A DNA stretch of 64,000 nucleotides from Diplonema papillatum. Taxonomy: Eukaryota; Euglenozoa; Diplonemea; Diplonemida; Diplonemidae. The position numbers were made by a program, and so were the translations under genes. Every line of letters begins with the position of its first letter. The first letter of the stretch is position 1. Shown here one piece after another: positions 29,930 through 40,929 of this stretch. Where the stretch lies: NCBI GenBank assembly GCA_030068145.1, contig JAPJBO010000512.1, positions 1 through 64,000 of the forward strand, in the 5' to 3' direction. The notes below the pieces were generated by a model. That model saw only the letters and a list, made by a program, of their open reading frames with translations. It ran no database searches and was not told the origin of the DNA.

Positions 29930-30445
29930 AAGTAGTCGCTATTTGTTTGTGAACTCGAAAGTGAACGCTGCCAACGGTCATGTTTCACTCCCGATCAGGC
30001 AAACTTGCCCCGGCAAAGAAGCACCGTGTTCTATGCCTTTTCTTTAACACTAGAGTATCCGCCGACCAAAACGCGCGAAGAGCAATTTTCTTTCGTTCCC
30101 GAGGAGCCTAAGAACTGTGCCACAAAACTTCTTTTTGTGTTTCCGACGATCCTGTAGGACGTACAGATTGGTGTCTTTCGATTTTTCTTTTGACCGTGTT
30201 CTTCGCAGACCTCGTGGGCTGTTTTCTGCGGGAGAAAAAACAGCTATCTTACGCCGAGATAAGTCTGTAATCTTGCACGACAAGTAGACGTTTTCTGTGC
30301 GTAGTAGCTATTCGTTTGTAAACTCGAAAGCGAACGCTTGTAGCGTGTAGTGGGAGGAGCTAGCTTAACGGTCATGTTCACTCCCGATCAGGCGAACTTG
30401 CCCCGCAAGCAAGCACCGTGTTCATATATGCTTTTTTGTTCACAC
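29930..30445 (+). repeat. GTR repeat, copies 2 and 3
   Basis: Copy 2 spans 29975-30330 and includes the TGTGCGTAGTAGCTATTCG empty site. A third, short copy is at 30349-30440. Confidence 0.7.
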
Positions 30446-30452
30446 GTAGTAT

Positions 30453-30606
30453 TCGCAAGTCCAGCCTCAGAAGCTGGAGGTAAAGCTGGAATTAAGAAGG
30501 CGGGTGTCACGTTTGCTTTTCGGGTGTGCATTTACACGCGTTGTTGTTGTAGCACACCAACTTATCGGGTGTGACGGCACACCAGCTTCTGAGGCTGGAC
30601 TTCATC
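30453..30606. mobile_element. TIR-C element
   Basis: GTCCAGCCTCAGAAGCTGG and its exact reverse complement CCAGCTTCTGAGGCTGGAC; interior GGGTGTG/CACACC palindromes. Confidence 0.7.
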
Positions 30607-30684
30607 GTGTACTTCACTGCACTACTCTGCGGTATATGGCCCTGCCGCTAAAAAGAGCTGGGAGCACAGCCGCCCAAAACGCGC

Positions 30685-30995
30685 CAAGAGAGTTGAAGTA
30701 TGGCTAAAGATAAAGTGGTGTCACCTGAGGGGGTAATCTCAGGGCCGTCCACGTGATAAGCCGCTAAGCAGTGTGAACTTGAATGCAGGTACCACAGGGG
30801 TAAGCTTGCATTTGTCATAGGCTAGGGTTATTTGAATACGTCGTCCGAGGACGATCTCAAAGCGGACGAGGACGGTGATAATAGGCTGGTGATATCCAGC
30901 TCCATTCTTCGTTTGTTGCGCTTTCGCGCCCGCTAAGCAGCGGCTGCCGGCTGATCCCGCGACACCTTGTATATGTACATTATTGAAAGAGTAGC
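30685..30995 (+). repeat. GTTGAAGTATGG repeat, copy 1
   Basis: AGTTGAAGTATGGCTAAAG, GTGGTGTCACCTGA, CTCAGGGCCG and, at 30940-30975, CGGCTGCCGGCTGATCCCG match 40458-40745 with rearrangement. Confidence 0.6.
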
Positions 30996-31405
30996 GTTGG
31001 CACTCTTACAGGTTCGTTCCCTCGTAGCTCGCCGGGAACGGGCACTCCAGTGAGAGATTTTCAGAGAGAAACCCAGAAGGGGCATCACCAGAAATCCAAA
31101 ACTCGAATCCTACCACTCAGGTGCCCGTAAAATGCTCCAAAAGGGTGGGAAAAGTGGTCGGATGCTCGTTTAGGCTGAAATAATGGCTGCAGAATGCGAA
31201 AACATGGCAAAATCACCTCCACAAGCCAATTCCTAGGGAAAAACACCAAAAACCCAAACTGCAGCCACAAAAAAACAGCAGAGTGAAAGTTTTATTTCGT
31301 TCCCCAGGAGCCAAAGAGTGGGTGCCGAAAAATAATAATTACAGACTTAATAAATTAGCGCGCCGATGAATTATTTAACCCCGCATATTATTATTGGCCT
31401 ATAAA
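30996..31405. other. unassigned sequence with reverse CCR copy
   Basis: 31100-31210 resembles CCR in reverse orientation (GGTCGGATGCTCGTTTAGG, CTGAAATAATGG). 31320-31420 is AT-rich. No gene. Confidence 0.45.
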
Positions 31406-32176
31406 TTAGAGGCTGGACGGTAACAGTTTCGTGCTATCCTTTGGCGAGTCTTTCTTCCTGGACAGCTCGGCTGCGATGGGTAAGCTCGGGCGATACGCAG
31501 AGCCACTCCTAGTAAGATCTGCATATGGTACACTCGGAAACCGTACACCGCGAGAGTAGGAGAAAGTAGAAAGGGAAACTAGGGTTTCGTTGACCGCACT
31601 AACCTGAGCCCAAATCCTGGACGTGGCAAATTTTGGCAAAGAAAATGTGGCTAAAAACTTTTCTCTGTACTTAGTGCACGTGAGAGTTCTTCTACGAAGA
31701 CGTTTCCAGCGCGGTCGCCGAGGTTGACTAATCGAAAATAAAAGACTACGCAGTTCTCTGCCATTCGCATTCAGCACGAACTTGAAGTCTTCTTTATTTT
31801 CGCGGTCAACTCTTCGTCTCAGACGGCAGTGATGGCGCAAGCCCTGCGCAGCTCCCTGTGTTACAAGACATAACATCTTCATACTATCGTTTGGAGAGTC
31901 TTTCTTCCTGAACGACTCGTCTGCGATGGGTAAGTTCGGGCGATACGCAGCGCCACTCCGAGTAAGATCTGCATCTGGTACGCTCCGAAACTTTTCTCTG
32001 TACGTAGTGTACGTGAGACTTCTTCTTCGAAGACGTTTCCAGCGCGGTCGCCGAGGTTGACTAATCGAAAATAAAAGACTATGCAGTTCTCTGCCATTCG
32101 CATTCAGCACGAACTTGAAGTCTTCTTTCTTTTTTTTTTTTTTTTTGCGCTCGCAAACCCGGAAAAGGACGCACAA
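31406..32176 (-). repeat. two tandem 250-bp units, one carrying a CGR insertion; 256-codon ORF spans both
   Basis: Unit 1 (about 31430-31800) and unit 2 (about 31872-32125) are about 90 percent alike. The minus strand stays open through both, giving two 80-residue repeats that share DFKFVLNANGREL and RRPRWKRLRRR. Unit 1 contains a shortened CGR insert between ACTCGG and AAACTTTTC, absent in unit 2, that adds 35 codons in frame. Most differences change amino acids, so purifying selection is not evident; a chance ORF in duplicated DNA is the more likely reading. Confidence 0.5.
31540..31657 (+). repeat. CGR insertion, internally deleted
   Basis: AAACCGTACACCGCGAGAG to GTGGCTAAA, lacking the TGATCATGATCA middle. 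Unit 2 at 31981-31995 is the empty site; AAAC is present on both sides. Confidence 0.75.
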
Positions 32177-32224
32177 ACGTGAAACGGTCCGGGTGCTGCC
32201 TTCTGTAGAGTTTTTTTGAGGTTT

Positions 32225-32410
32225 CTATGCGGACCGATTCGCTGCGCCGGTCGTACACATCGTTATCGCCTGAAACTGCATCGATTTTCCTGCCGCTGTC
32301 TATCGCCGTGATCCACAGTGCACCACGGGCTGTCAGGTATCCCTATGTGCGTAGAACTGTGTGGAGCTGTATTCATCGGTTTATCAGGAGCGGATTGGCC
32401 GGCTTATTAG
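32225..32410. mobile_element. MITE-G, diverged
   Basis: Interior motifs of 28367 are recognisable (TGAAACTGCATCGA, CTGCCGCTGTCTATC, GGCCGGCTTA) but TIRs and TSD are degraded. Confidence 0.5.
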
Positions 32411-33077
32411 TGGAAAGGTTTTTCGTGTCAACAGCGATTGAATATGAATTGCTTGCCTCAAGGCTGCCACTGACGAGAAGGGAATGCGTGAACATTCCGC
32501 AACCCGGATGCACAGAACTGAAGTGGTGGCACGTTGACAATCCTGTTGACCCATGTCCACAGGCCCCGGATGATGCAGTCGTCTCTTTTTAGAGTTGCAG
32601 TTCGCTAGCGAGAAGGGAAGAGAACTTTTTGAAGGAAGGGTCGACCCTTGAAAAGCTTCACGCGGGGACAGACCATCCACAAGACGCCCTACTGCACTTT
32701 CTTCGCGATCAGCCGGCTTGCCGGCTGATACAATTTCGAGCCTTTTTGTTGTCCGGCAGACTCACACAAAATCAGCCGATTTTCAACAGTATAAGCTTTG
32801 GCTATGCCGCCCATGGAGCGGAATCAGCTTGATACACAAACCGGGCAAGATGTGAATCAAGATGTTGTCGCAAAAACCTTCAAAGAAAAAGAACACTGGC
32901 TGCAGGGTGTCTTGCGGGTGGGTTTGCACGTTGCCTTTCAGTTTCGTCTTTCGAAGCAAGAATGCGCGACGGTCTTCGGATCGTTGTATTGCGGACGCAA
33001 GTGTGTTCTTCGATGCCGGGGGGCATGCGAGAGCCTTTTCAGCCCCGCCAAAGTGCCAGGCTAGCAACCCCTGGGAG
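32411..33077. other. unassigned sequence
   Basis: HP6 3' fragment at 32588. ORFs without motif. Confidence 0.4.
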
Positions 33078-33185
33078 GTGGGAAGATATCCTTTGTGCTC
33101 TTAGTGTTCTTGAGAGTGGTGGCTACACGGGGTAAGAGTGGGTACCTTCGTTGTAGGTCAATTGGTGGTTTCGGCCATTGTCCAC
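33078..33185 (-). repeat. HP6 head type b without tail
   Basis: GGGAAGATATCCTTTGTGCT, GAGTGGTGGCTACACGGGG and TTGGTGGTTTCGGCCATTG. Confidence 0.65.
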
Positions 33186-33383
33186 GTACCTTGCTTACGG
33201 TAGGCCCCCAAGGGTACCTGTAAGTCCAGGGTCGGGCCCCGGGTTAGCGCTAGGGTCCAGATAGGGTTCAGGCCCACGGTAATCACGCCATCCAAGGATG
33301 GAATTTTCAATATTGCAGCTTCCACAACAAGCGGAGAGCAAGACGAGAAGAAATCAAGAAATGAACTTAATAAAATTTGATAA
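33186..33383. other. unassigned sequence
   Basis: No feature recognised. Confidence 0.4.
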
Positions 33384-33640
33384 AAAAACGAAGGTGAGAT
33401 GGTCAAAAAATGCCCTGGGAAAAATATGGGACAAAAACTTTCCGGAATGCGGGTTTTTAGGGATTCCGGCCCAAAAAAAAAAAAGATTTGTAACGCCCAC
33501 CTTGGGTGACAGCCGTGGTACCTTTTAGGCAGCCAGCTAGAAGAAATGTGAAAACGGGTTTTTGCCTAGAGGCTTTTCGTGTTATTCTGCAGATGCTTTG
33601 GGCGGAAAAAACCTGAAAACCTCCTTCAGGTTTCGTGGCT
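33384..33640. repeat. CGT repeat, diverged
   Basis: AGGTGAGATGGTCAAAAAA, then a GGGATTCCGGCCCAAAAAA core and ACGCCCACCTTGGGTGACAG parallel the CGT family. Confidence 0.55.
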
Positions 33641-34562
33641 GTGTCGAAAAATACATTCCGAGGACGTTTTTGAACGCTTTTGAAACCGTTGAGCTCAAGG
33701 ACAGTCTGGGGCCCTGGAATGGAATTGTAAACGAATTGCATCTCGTACCAGAGAGTTTTTCCTTTGGTAATCGTTCAGGGCCAAAAAACCTGGAAAATTT
33801 TCCAGGGCCCGGACCCCGAGTTACAGGTACCCGTACTACTACTGCCGCCCCCCTCAGTATGGCGCCGTAGTAGGTGATCTGTGTTTGATGGCTTCACACA
33901 GAAGGGTGTCTCGTTGCTTCTGAAACTCCCTTTCAGGGTTTCCTACCGGATGGGACATTTTTCTCCGACCGTAGGAGACGAAGTACTGGGAAGAACTTGA
34001 TCCGGAAAGTGTGTGTTTCAACACCGAGTGCCACGCGAGAGAGTCTAGTATTCGTAGGCAGTATCCGGAGTTCTTGCGTGCTTCGTAAACTTCGGCTTTG
34101 GGGGGTACCACCCTTCCTCTGGAACTAGAAGCAAAATAGTACCCGACGGAGCCAAGCCTCGGGAAGCTGGAATTAAGCCCCCGGGCGGCGGCTGCGACAC
34201 AATGCTATGGTACAAACACATGACGCAACATGCGATCACATGGATTTAACTGTATATATGTGTGGTGCCCAGTTCTTTTTGCATGTTACCGCCACGTGTT
34301 GTATGGCATGTGAAACCTTGTTACGAGTGGGTTGTGTGTGCCGCAGGGGGGGGGGAATACCCGGGGGGATGGCCTTGGGTCAACGGATTGTTCGACATTC
34401 GGTTCCTTGGAAAAGGGAGTGAGGGGAAGGCCCGGTAGCGTGTTGTGGTACAGTACATGACTCTGCATTCATGGCACTCGCAAAGGGGGGCTCTCTCTGT
34501 GCGGCGATGTGGATCGAAACGGTCTTTCTCTGCACCAAGGCCGCGCACACCCACAGAAGTAC
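33641..34562. other. unassigned sequence
   Basis: About 920 bp without a match or motif. Confidence 0.4.
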
Positions 34563-34860
34563 AATACTTGACGTACTGCTTTGACTCCGAATGGAAAAGG
34601 GAGGAAATATAGGGGGTAGAGGGGCAAATACAACACAAACGCAACCTGTTTTGTTCTTCGCTTTCACCACCGTGTGTGCTGTTTTCTCACTCAGGACTTT
34701 GACCTGTTGTGTTTGTGTGTTTTGTCGTGTAGGGGTAGACCCGCATGACCTCACGTCCGTTCAACACGTGGTTCGGTAGTTACAGCACCTGGGATCCCTT
34801 CGGTTCTTCGTCGGGCAGCATCGTCGAGCATTTCCTTTCAAGCTGGCGCTTATGTAAAAG
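34563..34860 (+). repeat. SINE-A copy
   Basis: Full length. Confidence 0.85.
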
Positions 34861-35161
34861 AAGTGGGCAAAACGAAAATAATTCAAATAGGAAACAGAAG
34901 AAAAAAAAAGGGGGGTGGGGGTGCTCTATTTCGTTCGGGGTGGGGAAAAGATACTGACGAGATGCGGGGTGGGTTGTAGGGACCGTTGAAGGAAAATGCG
35001 GTAACAGTGGGCCGCAATAGTTGGTCGATACACACCTGCCTCCCCCTCCCGGGGATGATGTGTGCTGGTGCCGAATCCCCCAGCGAATTAACGAAGGAAA
35101 GAAGCTTGGGCTTCTAACTCCGAGGAAGCGGGGGCTCGCTCTTCCTTGATTGTGTTCTGAT
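34861..35161. other. unassigned sequence
   Basis: No feature recognised. Confidence 0.4.
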
Positions 35162-35166
35162 CTATT

Positions 35167-35342
35167 TGAGCCGGTCCGTATCTCTTGAAGCTGCATCGAA
35201 GTGCCTGCCGCTGTTTATCACAGTGAACTACGGTCCACCACGGTCTTTCAGGTCCATCCCTAGTCCCTAGAGCTGCATCGAATGCGCGGTGCGTGTGCTC
35301 TTCGGTTTTCCACGGTCTATCAAGAGGGGATGGACCGGCTCA
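35167..35342. mobile_element. MITE-G, perfect 5-bp TSD
   Basis: 176 bp, ends TGAGCCGGTCCG / TGGACCGGCTCA, flanked by CTATT at 35162-35166 and 35343-35347. The interior is about 85 percent like 28367-28546. Confidence 0.9.
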
Positions 35343-35939
35343 CTATTGGCTGCACGGGGTTTCGACCCCGTGCAACAGCTGAGTGTCTTTCCTCAGGCGG
35401 CACATCTCTCCCTGGTCATGGCTGAGCCGGTTGCCCTATCCCTTGGAATCGCGCATCCGCCGTCTATCACGCAGACGTCGCCTACTTTTGGCCACAGATT
35501 TCTGTAGGCGACCCTTCCCCCTTACTCGGGCGGTTCAGTTTCCTTGCACATCGCACTTAGGCTAAATAAAAAGACGGATGACATAGAACCTCCCATTCTC
35601 TGAAGCATGCGTGGGGTTCTGCTCGCAGTTGATTCCTTTTTGAGAGGGTTGCTTTACCGGGGGGGTGTTGTTTTCGGGGTCCTCTTTTGCAGAACGGTAC
35701 ACTTTTCCGGCGGCGCTGAGTTTGCGTAGTGTGTTTCAATTAGCATCACATGGCCACCAACTGCACGCGGAATTGCTGTACCGGGGGGGTGTCTTTTCAC
35801 AGGCGCGGGGATCTTGGGGCAAGAATGACCACCTATGACGTGAGTTCGCATTCTCTGGCTGCACTAATGGGACGAGGTTTCCCCCCCTGGGGCCTGGGCT
35901 GCCCTTTTTTTTCGTTTTTCAGATTTTGCTTTCAATTTT
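35343..35939. other. unassigned sequence with GTH hairpin and CGR end
   Basis: 35349-35380 repeats the GTH hairpin (GCACGGGG/CCCCGTGC). 35523-35572 is a CGR 3' end. No gene. Confidence 0.45.
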
Positions 35940-36411
35940 TTGCGTGGTGGCTATGCGAATACGCCCACCTTTTGCCCTGGAACGGTATGCGCATTCTTTC
36001 AAAAACTAAGTGCGGTGCGGCTCTTCGGTACGGGTAGATGCGTTTCGACAGAAACACTGTGGGTAGCCGACTATCTATTTGAGAAGACGGCCAGCAAAGC
36101 ATACTCGGAGGGGCCGCCCAGTGCTTATTTCAGCAGAGCTAGAGCAGGGCTGCCAGGACAACTGTTGCCTGCATTTTGCGTGGTGGCTATGCGAATACGC
36201 CCTCCTTTTGCCCTGGAACGGTATGCGCATTCTTTCAAAAACTAAGTGCGGTGCGGCTCTTCGGTACGGGTAGATGCGTTTCGACAGAAACACTGTGGGT
36301 AACCGACTATCTATTTGAGAAGACGGCCAGCAAAGCATACTCGGAGGGGCCGCCCAGTGCTTATTTCAGCAGAGCTAGAGCAGGGCTGCCAGGACAACTG
36401 TTGCCTGCAGA
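35940..36411. repeat. 236-bp tandem duplication
   Basis: Units at 35940-36175 and 36176-36411, differing at only about three positions (for example CCCACC/CCTCC and GTAGCC/GTAACC). Recent duplication; no motif in any frame. Confidence 0.9.
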
Positions 36412-36665
36412 CGCAGACGGCTGTATATGCCCAGTCAGTTGGATTACGACAATCGCCGCGTGTGTTTCGTGTGGGCTACAGCACATTTACCTCCTTTGAT
36501 CTACAAAAAAAAAGAAAGTGCTTTTATTCTTCGCTTTTTCTCACGAACGAGGGGGGGTCGGTCCTGCTTTTGGCTTTCCCGACTCCCCAAAATTGTGGTT
36601 AGCACACACTCAAGAGGTCAAGTCAACTATTCCCTGCAGTATTGTTAGCATACTTTCAAGAAAAA
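36412..36665 (+). repeat. SINE-B fragment followed by SINE-C
   Basis: 36455-36510 is SINE-B (TTTCGTGTGGGCTACAGCAC); 36522-36665 is SINE-C with TTTCTCACGAACGAGGGGG. Confidence 0.7.
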
Positions 36666-36723
36666 AGGTTCTGCGAACACGCTCGCATTGGGTTCAGGGA
36701 AGACGTACGGAGAGGAAAGTTGT

Positions 36724-36786
36724 TGTATTGCAGTGTTTTGGCAGAGTACTACCACTGATGTATGTTTGATACTAGCATCAAGTCTA
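36724..36786 (+). repeat. TRI fragment
   Basis: GTTTTGGCAGAGTACTACC, ATGTTTGATACTAGCATCAA. Confidence 0.5.
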
Positions 36787-36932
36787 CGGGGGGTGGGAGA
36801 AGGTGGGGGCGCAAAAAACACGGTGAAGTGCAGCCTCAATCAAGACCAGGGTGATCTATGACCGGTGGTAATGGTGCCTTGCAAGCAATCTCTTCACCGG
36901 GATGAAAGCACTTACGCGTGCACCATTCGCAT

Positions 36933-37208
36933 ACACGGTGAGGTCCAGCCGGACTAAAAGCTGGGGCTAAAGAGGGTGTGCCCGAGACACCCGAAAAGCG
37001 GGTGTGCTACAGCCGGCAATGCAGACTAACGCACAGATTATATGCATTCCGACCTTAACGCCACAGATTCTTTGCATTCTAACCCAAACGACCTTAACCT
37101 ATCCTGGTGCCCTCACGTTGCAAGTCTATCCATGCCCGAAATGCGGGTGTGACACCCGCTTATTTGACTCCGGCTTCGGCTCCGGCTTCTGAGGCTGACT
37201 CTACCGTG
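36933..37208. mobile_element. TIR-C element, 270 bp
   Basis: Left CACGGTGAGGTCCAGCC, right GGCTGACTCTACCGTG. Interior ACCCGAAAAGCGGGTGTG and CGGGTGTGACACCCG. Confidence 0.65.
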
Positions 37209-37439
37209 TCGACGACGCCCTTGTTACGGCAATTTCAAGTGATGCTCTGTTAATGATACAATGCGACATAACACGCGACCGCATGGTTTGTGTTGCCGAC
37301 GATCCAGTGGGACGCACCGACTGGTGTCTTTCGACCTTTTGCTTGCTATGCGAGGCTTAGCTTGGTTGGTGATCCACCTACTTGTTAGCAGAAATCTTCA
37401 CAGAATTTCAACTTTTCACAGCTGTTGTATTCGTGTTGC
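37209..37439. other. unassigned sequence
   Basis: No feature recognised. Confidence 0.4.
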
Positions 37440-37660
37440 GTTGGTGGGGAGTCATTTGCGAGCAAATGAGTTCCATACTACACAACTTGTTGCAACTTCT
37501 CGCAACTTTGCGTCTTCTTGTTGCGTCAGTGAGGAGTCATTTTGCAAGCAAATGAGTTCCATACTACGCAACTTGTTGCAACTTCTCGCAACTTTGCGTC
37601 TTCTTGTTGCGTCAGTGAGGAGTCATTTTGCAAGCAAATGAGTACCACACTACGCAATTC
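37440..37660. repeat. 86-bp tandem repeat, about 2.4 copies
   Basis: Units start at 37449, 37534 and 37620 (GAGTCATTTTGC..GCAAATGAG). Each opens with a CATTTGC/GCAAATG hairpin and carries AACTTGTTGCAACTTCTCGC. Confidence 0.85.
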
Positions 37661-37907
37661 TGCAGAGCTTTGCAGAACTAAGGGTCAACACTGATTGTGA
37701 AAGGTCGTGAAGACTTCTGCTAACCATTGGTGCATGCTCTTTTTAGAAGTGACTAGCACATGTTATGTCACATGATGCACAACACAGTATGAAACTCCAT
37801 AACAAGTGGGCGTGTGCTGAGGTTGCTTAAACGCTTAAACGGCCGTCGGTATTTTTATTTTTGTAGTTTTGTCACCGGTCGGCCGTTGAGGCTGAAGGTG
37901 GTGGTGA
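37661..37907. other. unassigned sequence
   Basis: No feature recognised. Confidence 0.4.
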
Positions 37908-38105
37908 GGGGAAGAAACCCGTCCACCGCGCGAGAGTAGGTGGAGGAAGAAAGAAAACGCGTAGTTTTGTTGTGAAAAAACTAGAGTTTTTCCTTCGTTC
38001 GGCCTCTGAACCCGAATTACTTTCAGGTGGTGATTGATCCTGATCATGGTCAGAGGGCCGGGTTCCGGGTGGTTCAGGTTCCTCACACATGGCACGTGGC
38101 TTCAA
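37908..38105 (+). repeat. CGR repeat, diverged
   Basis: CCACCGCGCGAGAGTAGG, TGATCCTGATCATGGTCAGA, GGTTCAGGTTCCTCACACAT. Confidence 0.65.
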
Positions 38106-38222
38106 AGGGGGAGGCGGGGGGTGTTGCATTGCAGAGTGAAAGGTTTGCTCAAGCCAAGTGTTAGACGACATTTGAAGGCTTCGAAGATGCATGAGGTTCT
38201 TAAGTCAATAAGGACTCAATGT

Positions 38223-38330
38223 TGTGTGTATGTGTGTGTGTGTGTGTGTGGGAGCGCTCAGAAATGTAAGGATTTCAACTTGACGCGCCGAAGGCGCTCA
38301 AGCAAGCTTGCAAAATATGTGTGTGTGCGT
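38223..38330. repeat. (GT)n followed by GTL 3' end
   Basis: 38223-38250 GT; 38255-38316 matches the last 60 bp of GTL, including the TTGACGCGCC/GGCGCTCAA hairpin; GT resumes at once. Confidence 0.7.
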
Positions 38331-38637
38331 GCTTCTTGTTGCTATTGTTAAGGAAGTGCGGCCAGTGGTGTGTGCTGTGTCGCCACGGTCCAGAACTATC
38401 GCGGCCTCAGGCCGCGATTGTCCGCTCCCGCACCGAATGCAGCCCGGCTGCAGTTCGGACTACGGGAGAGAAGTCCTTCGGCGGGGATCGATTCGTCTTT
38501 GTATTCTAGCGTTATTTTTGCTAGACTATTTCCTTGTACCTTTCTGTGGTGCCCTGTACTGTCAAAAAACAGGGGGGGTGTTTATTTTTTTTTGAGCAGG
38601 CCGAGTTCCAGGCCTCTCCTCAGGTTGTTCTTCTTCT
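38331..38637. other. unassigned sequence
   Basis: No gene recognised. Confidence 0.4.
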
Positions 38638-38792
38638 TTTTCACCTGGTATGTCTTGAGTTAGGGATCTCCATGTGAAGCACGGACATGTAAACTGTGAC
38701 AGTGACATGAATCTCCAGTTTGGTGTTGGTTCGCTCATTGCTCAGGCTTACATTTTTGGAACACATTGCAATGTCTCGAAAAAAAAAATATT
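38638..38792 (+). repeat. CAR repeat, copy 2
   Basis: Ends ATGTCTCGAAAAAAAAAA. Confidence 0.7.
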
Positions 38793-39471
38793 GTAGGGGC
38801 ACTTTGTACTTCAAGGGTTTTCTAGGCCTGCTTTCACGTGGTGTATCGGCTCACACTGTCAAAGGACCATACCACTCCCGCAGCAAAGAGCCGACGAATG
38901 GTTTCGATCTTCTGAGATCTTCGATCACCTGAGACGCGCACTACTTCTTAAGGGGACTGCGCGCGAATTATAGCGCGCGGAAGAGCGAGCCAATAGCAGG
39001 TCTGTGATGCTTCTAAATGTCCTAGGCTGCACGCGCACTACACTGACGCATTAAACGAGTTTGAGAGCCTTCTGGCTACCTATTTTGAAGAGGATGGGAA
39101 ATCTTTTGAACTTGCGTCGTGATGGGGATCGATGATTGCAATTGTTCTCCTTGAATGAGGAATGCCTAGTAGGCGCATGTCATCTGGACTGCGCGCGACT
39201 TATAGCGCGCGGAGAAAGAAGGTTCGCCGCTCACATGCAGCCGATTTGCTCTGGAAATGCTCGCTTCAGAAGAACAGCAGTACTACCAAGAAACTGAATT
39301 GAAGAAAGAGAAAGGGGGTATTACCAAGTCGTTGGTTTGGTTGACTGCCGCAGGGTGTGGGTGTAGGTACGGGTGTGTGTTTGATGGACAACCCCTATAT
39401 ATTGTTTTTTTCCCTCTTTTTTCTCCTCTAACAGGGCAGAGGACCTGAAGAGTTTTGCGTCCGAAAGTCAA
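38793..39471. other. unassigned sequence with duplicated CGCGCG hairpin
   Basis: GACTGCGCGCGAATTATAG + CGCGCGG at 38957-38982 and a near copy at 39187-39211; each folds CGCGCG/CGCGCG. No gene. Confidence 0.5.
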
Positions 39472-39690
39472 AATACTCGAGGGACTGCCTTGTGCTCATT
39501 TCGAAGGAGGCTGGAGGGGGAGAAAACAATACGACTGCAAAGTGGGTCTTTTTTGTTGAATGCTTACGCCCGCCACTAAACCCAGATATACCTGTGTTTC
39601 GTGTGGGCTACAGCACAGATTTACCCTCCTTGATCTTTCGCAACTGGCAGTCTCCTCAAGCATTTCCTACAAAGCAGGTGCTTATACAAG
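39472..39690 (+). repeat. SINE-B copy
   Basis: Full length. Confidence 0.8.
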
Positions 39691-39935
39691 AACATTTCCG
39701 GAGTTGGGGCTTGCACTGATAAACGAAGCAACGGACGATCAGCATCAACTGACCAAAGGTGATGAAAATGATAAGGCAAAATATTCTTGTTCTACGCGTG
39801 TACAGGGGACAACCCTCTCTGGGGGGGTTTCCTGTATTAGCACTTTTTCGTTGGCTTCGTTTTCTCATTTTCATGTGCAACCCTTGTTCCGGAAATATTC
39901 CCGTCAGGACAGATGTACGTTAACCACATACGGAC
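39688..39935 (+). repeat. CGGR repeat, uninterrupted
   Basis: Directly abuts the SINE-B end. Reference empty site for the HP6-b insertion at 10911. Confidence 0.7.
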
Positions 39936-39939
39936 GGAG

Positions 39940-40284
39940 CAGGGCTAACGCTCCACGTGTGGAACGTGCGGATTTCCACACGTTACTTCTTTTTGGATTT
40001 TGTTCCCCCACGTGTGGATCCACAGGTCGCTTAAGGTTCGAGGGGAAAAAAACGTTCCCCTCGTGTGCGACGGCAAAAAAAAAAAAAAAAAAAAAATAGC
40101 GTCGCTAGGTAGCTACTGGACTTGGCGACACCTGGCTGTGCGGCCTTGACCACTAGTGGGCCTAGACACCCCTGCATAAATCAAAATCCACATGTGGTAC
40201 CTGTGGATCCACACGTGGGGGAACAAAATCCAAAAAGATAACGTGTGGAAATCCACACGTTCCACACGTGGAGCGTAAGCCCTG
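39940..40284. mobile_element. MITE-H, long-armed foldback form
   Basis: Arms of about 88 bp, from CAGGGCTAACGCTCCACGTG to TTGTTCCCCCACGTGTGG + ATCCACAGG, nearly perfectly inverted. Flanks GGACGGAG and GCTGTGGG do not match, so no TSD. The middle has a 25-nt A tract and ATAGCGTCGCTAGGTAGC. Confidence 0.8.
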
Positions 40285-40457
40285 GCTGTGGGTGTTGCTG
40301 TTGAAAGGAAGAACACTTCCGGACAGGGGCTTGCAAACCGTCCTGGAAAACTAAACACGAAGTGACGACGCGCGCCAAACTGACCGTTTCTCTTTCGTGT
40401 GCAACCGTTGTCGTTCTCCGGAAATGCTCCCTCCTCAGTGCCAATAGGATTGAGTCC
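40285..40457. other. unassigned sequence
   Basis: No feature recognised. Confidence 0.4.
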
Positions 40458-40745
40458 AAATCATTGGGAGAGAGTTGAAGTGTGGTTAAAGTAAACCAGT
40501 GTGGTGTCACCAGTATGGTTCAAGTGCCAATCGGATTGAGTCCAAATCATTGGGTCCAGATCATTGGGAGAGAGTTGAAGTATGGTCAAAGTAAACCAGT
40601 GTGGTGTCATCTGTATGGTTAAAGGTAACCCAGTGGTGTCACCTGAAGAAAAAGGGGTAGCCTCAGGGCCGCCGACGTGACGAAGCCGTTGAGTATCGGC
40701 TGCCGGCTTATCCCGGGACTCGTTTTATATATGAGTGTAGCTGGA
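40458..40745 (+). repeat. GTTGAAGTATGG repeat, copy 2
   Basis: A 50-80-bp block with GATTGAGTCCAAATCATTGG and AGAGTTGAAGT.TGGT is duplicated (40448 and 40530). Confidence 0.6.
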
Positions 40746-40929
40746 CTTTTGTGGACTAACTGCTGTGTGGAAAGATTGGTGCTCGCACTCTTTTCAAATT
40801 CTGTTGAAGAACGGTTTGAGTCATAATACTCACCTCCTCGCCCATGTTCCTGTTCGCTTCTTCGATACTTGCTGCGCCGCGCGATGCAAACTGATGATGC
40901 AAAAACTGGTGATGCAAAACAAAGGGGTT

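Noticed and set aside
31406..32176. 256-codon ORF as a real gene
   Set aside because: Given the duplication, the independent open length is near chance expectation and most unit differences are non-synonymous.
35349..35380. GGGGTTTCGACCCC looking like a tRNA T-arm
   Set aside because: It is the hairpin of the GTH repeat; no anticodon or acceptor arm is present and other copies have different loops.
37449..37640. CRISPR-like array
   Set aside because: The 86-bp units are contiguous with no unique spacers.
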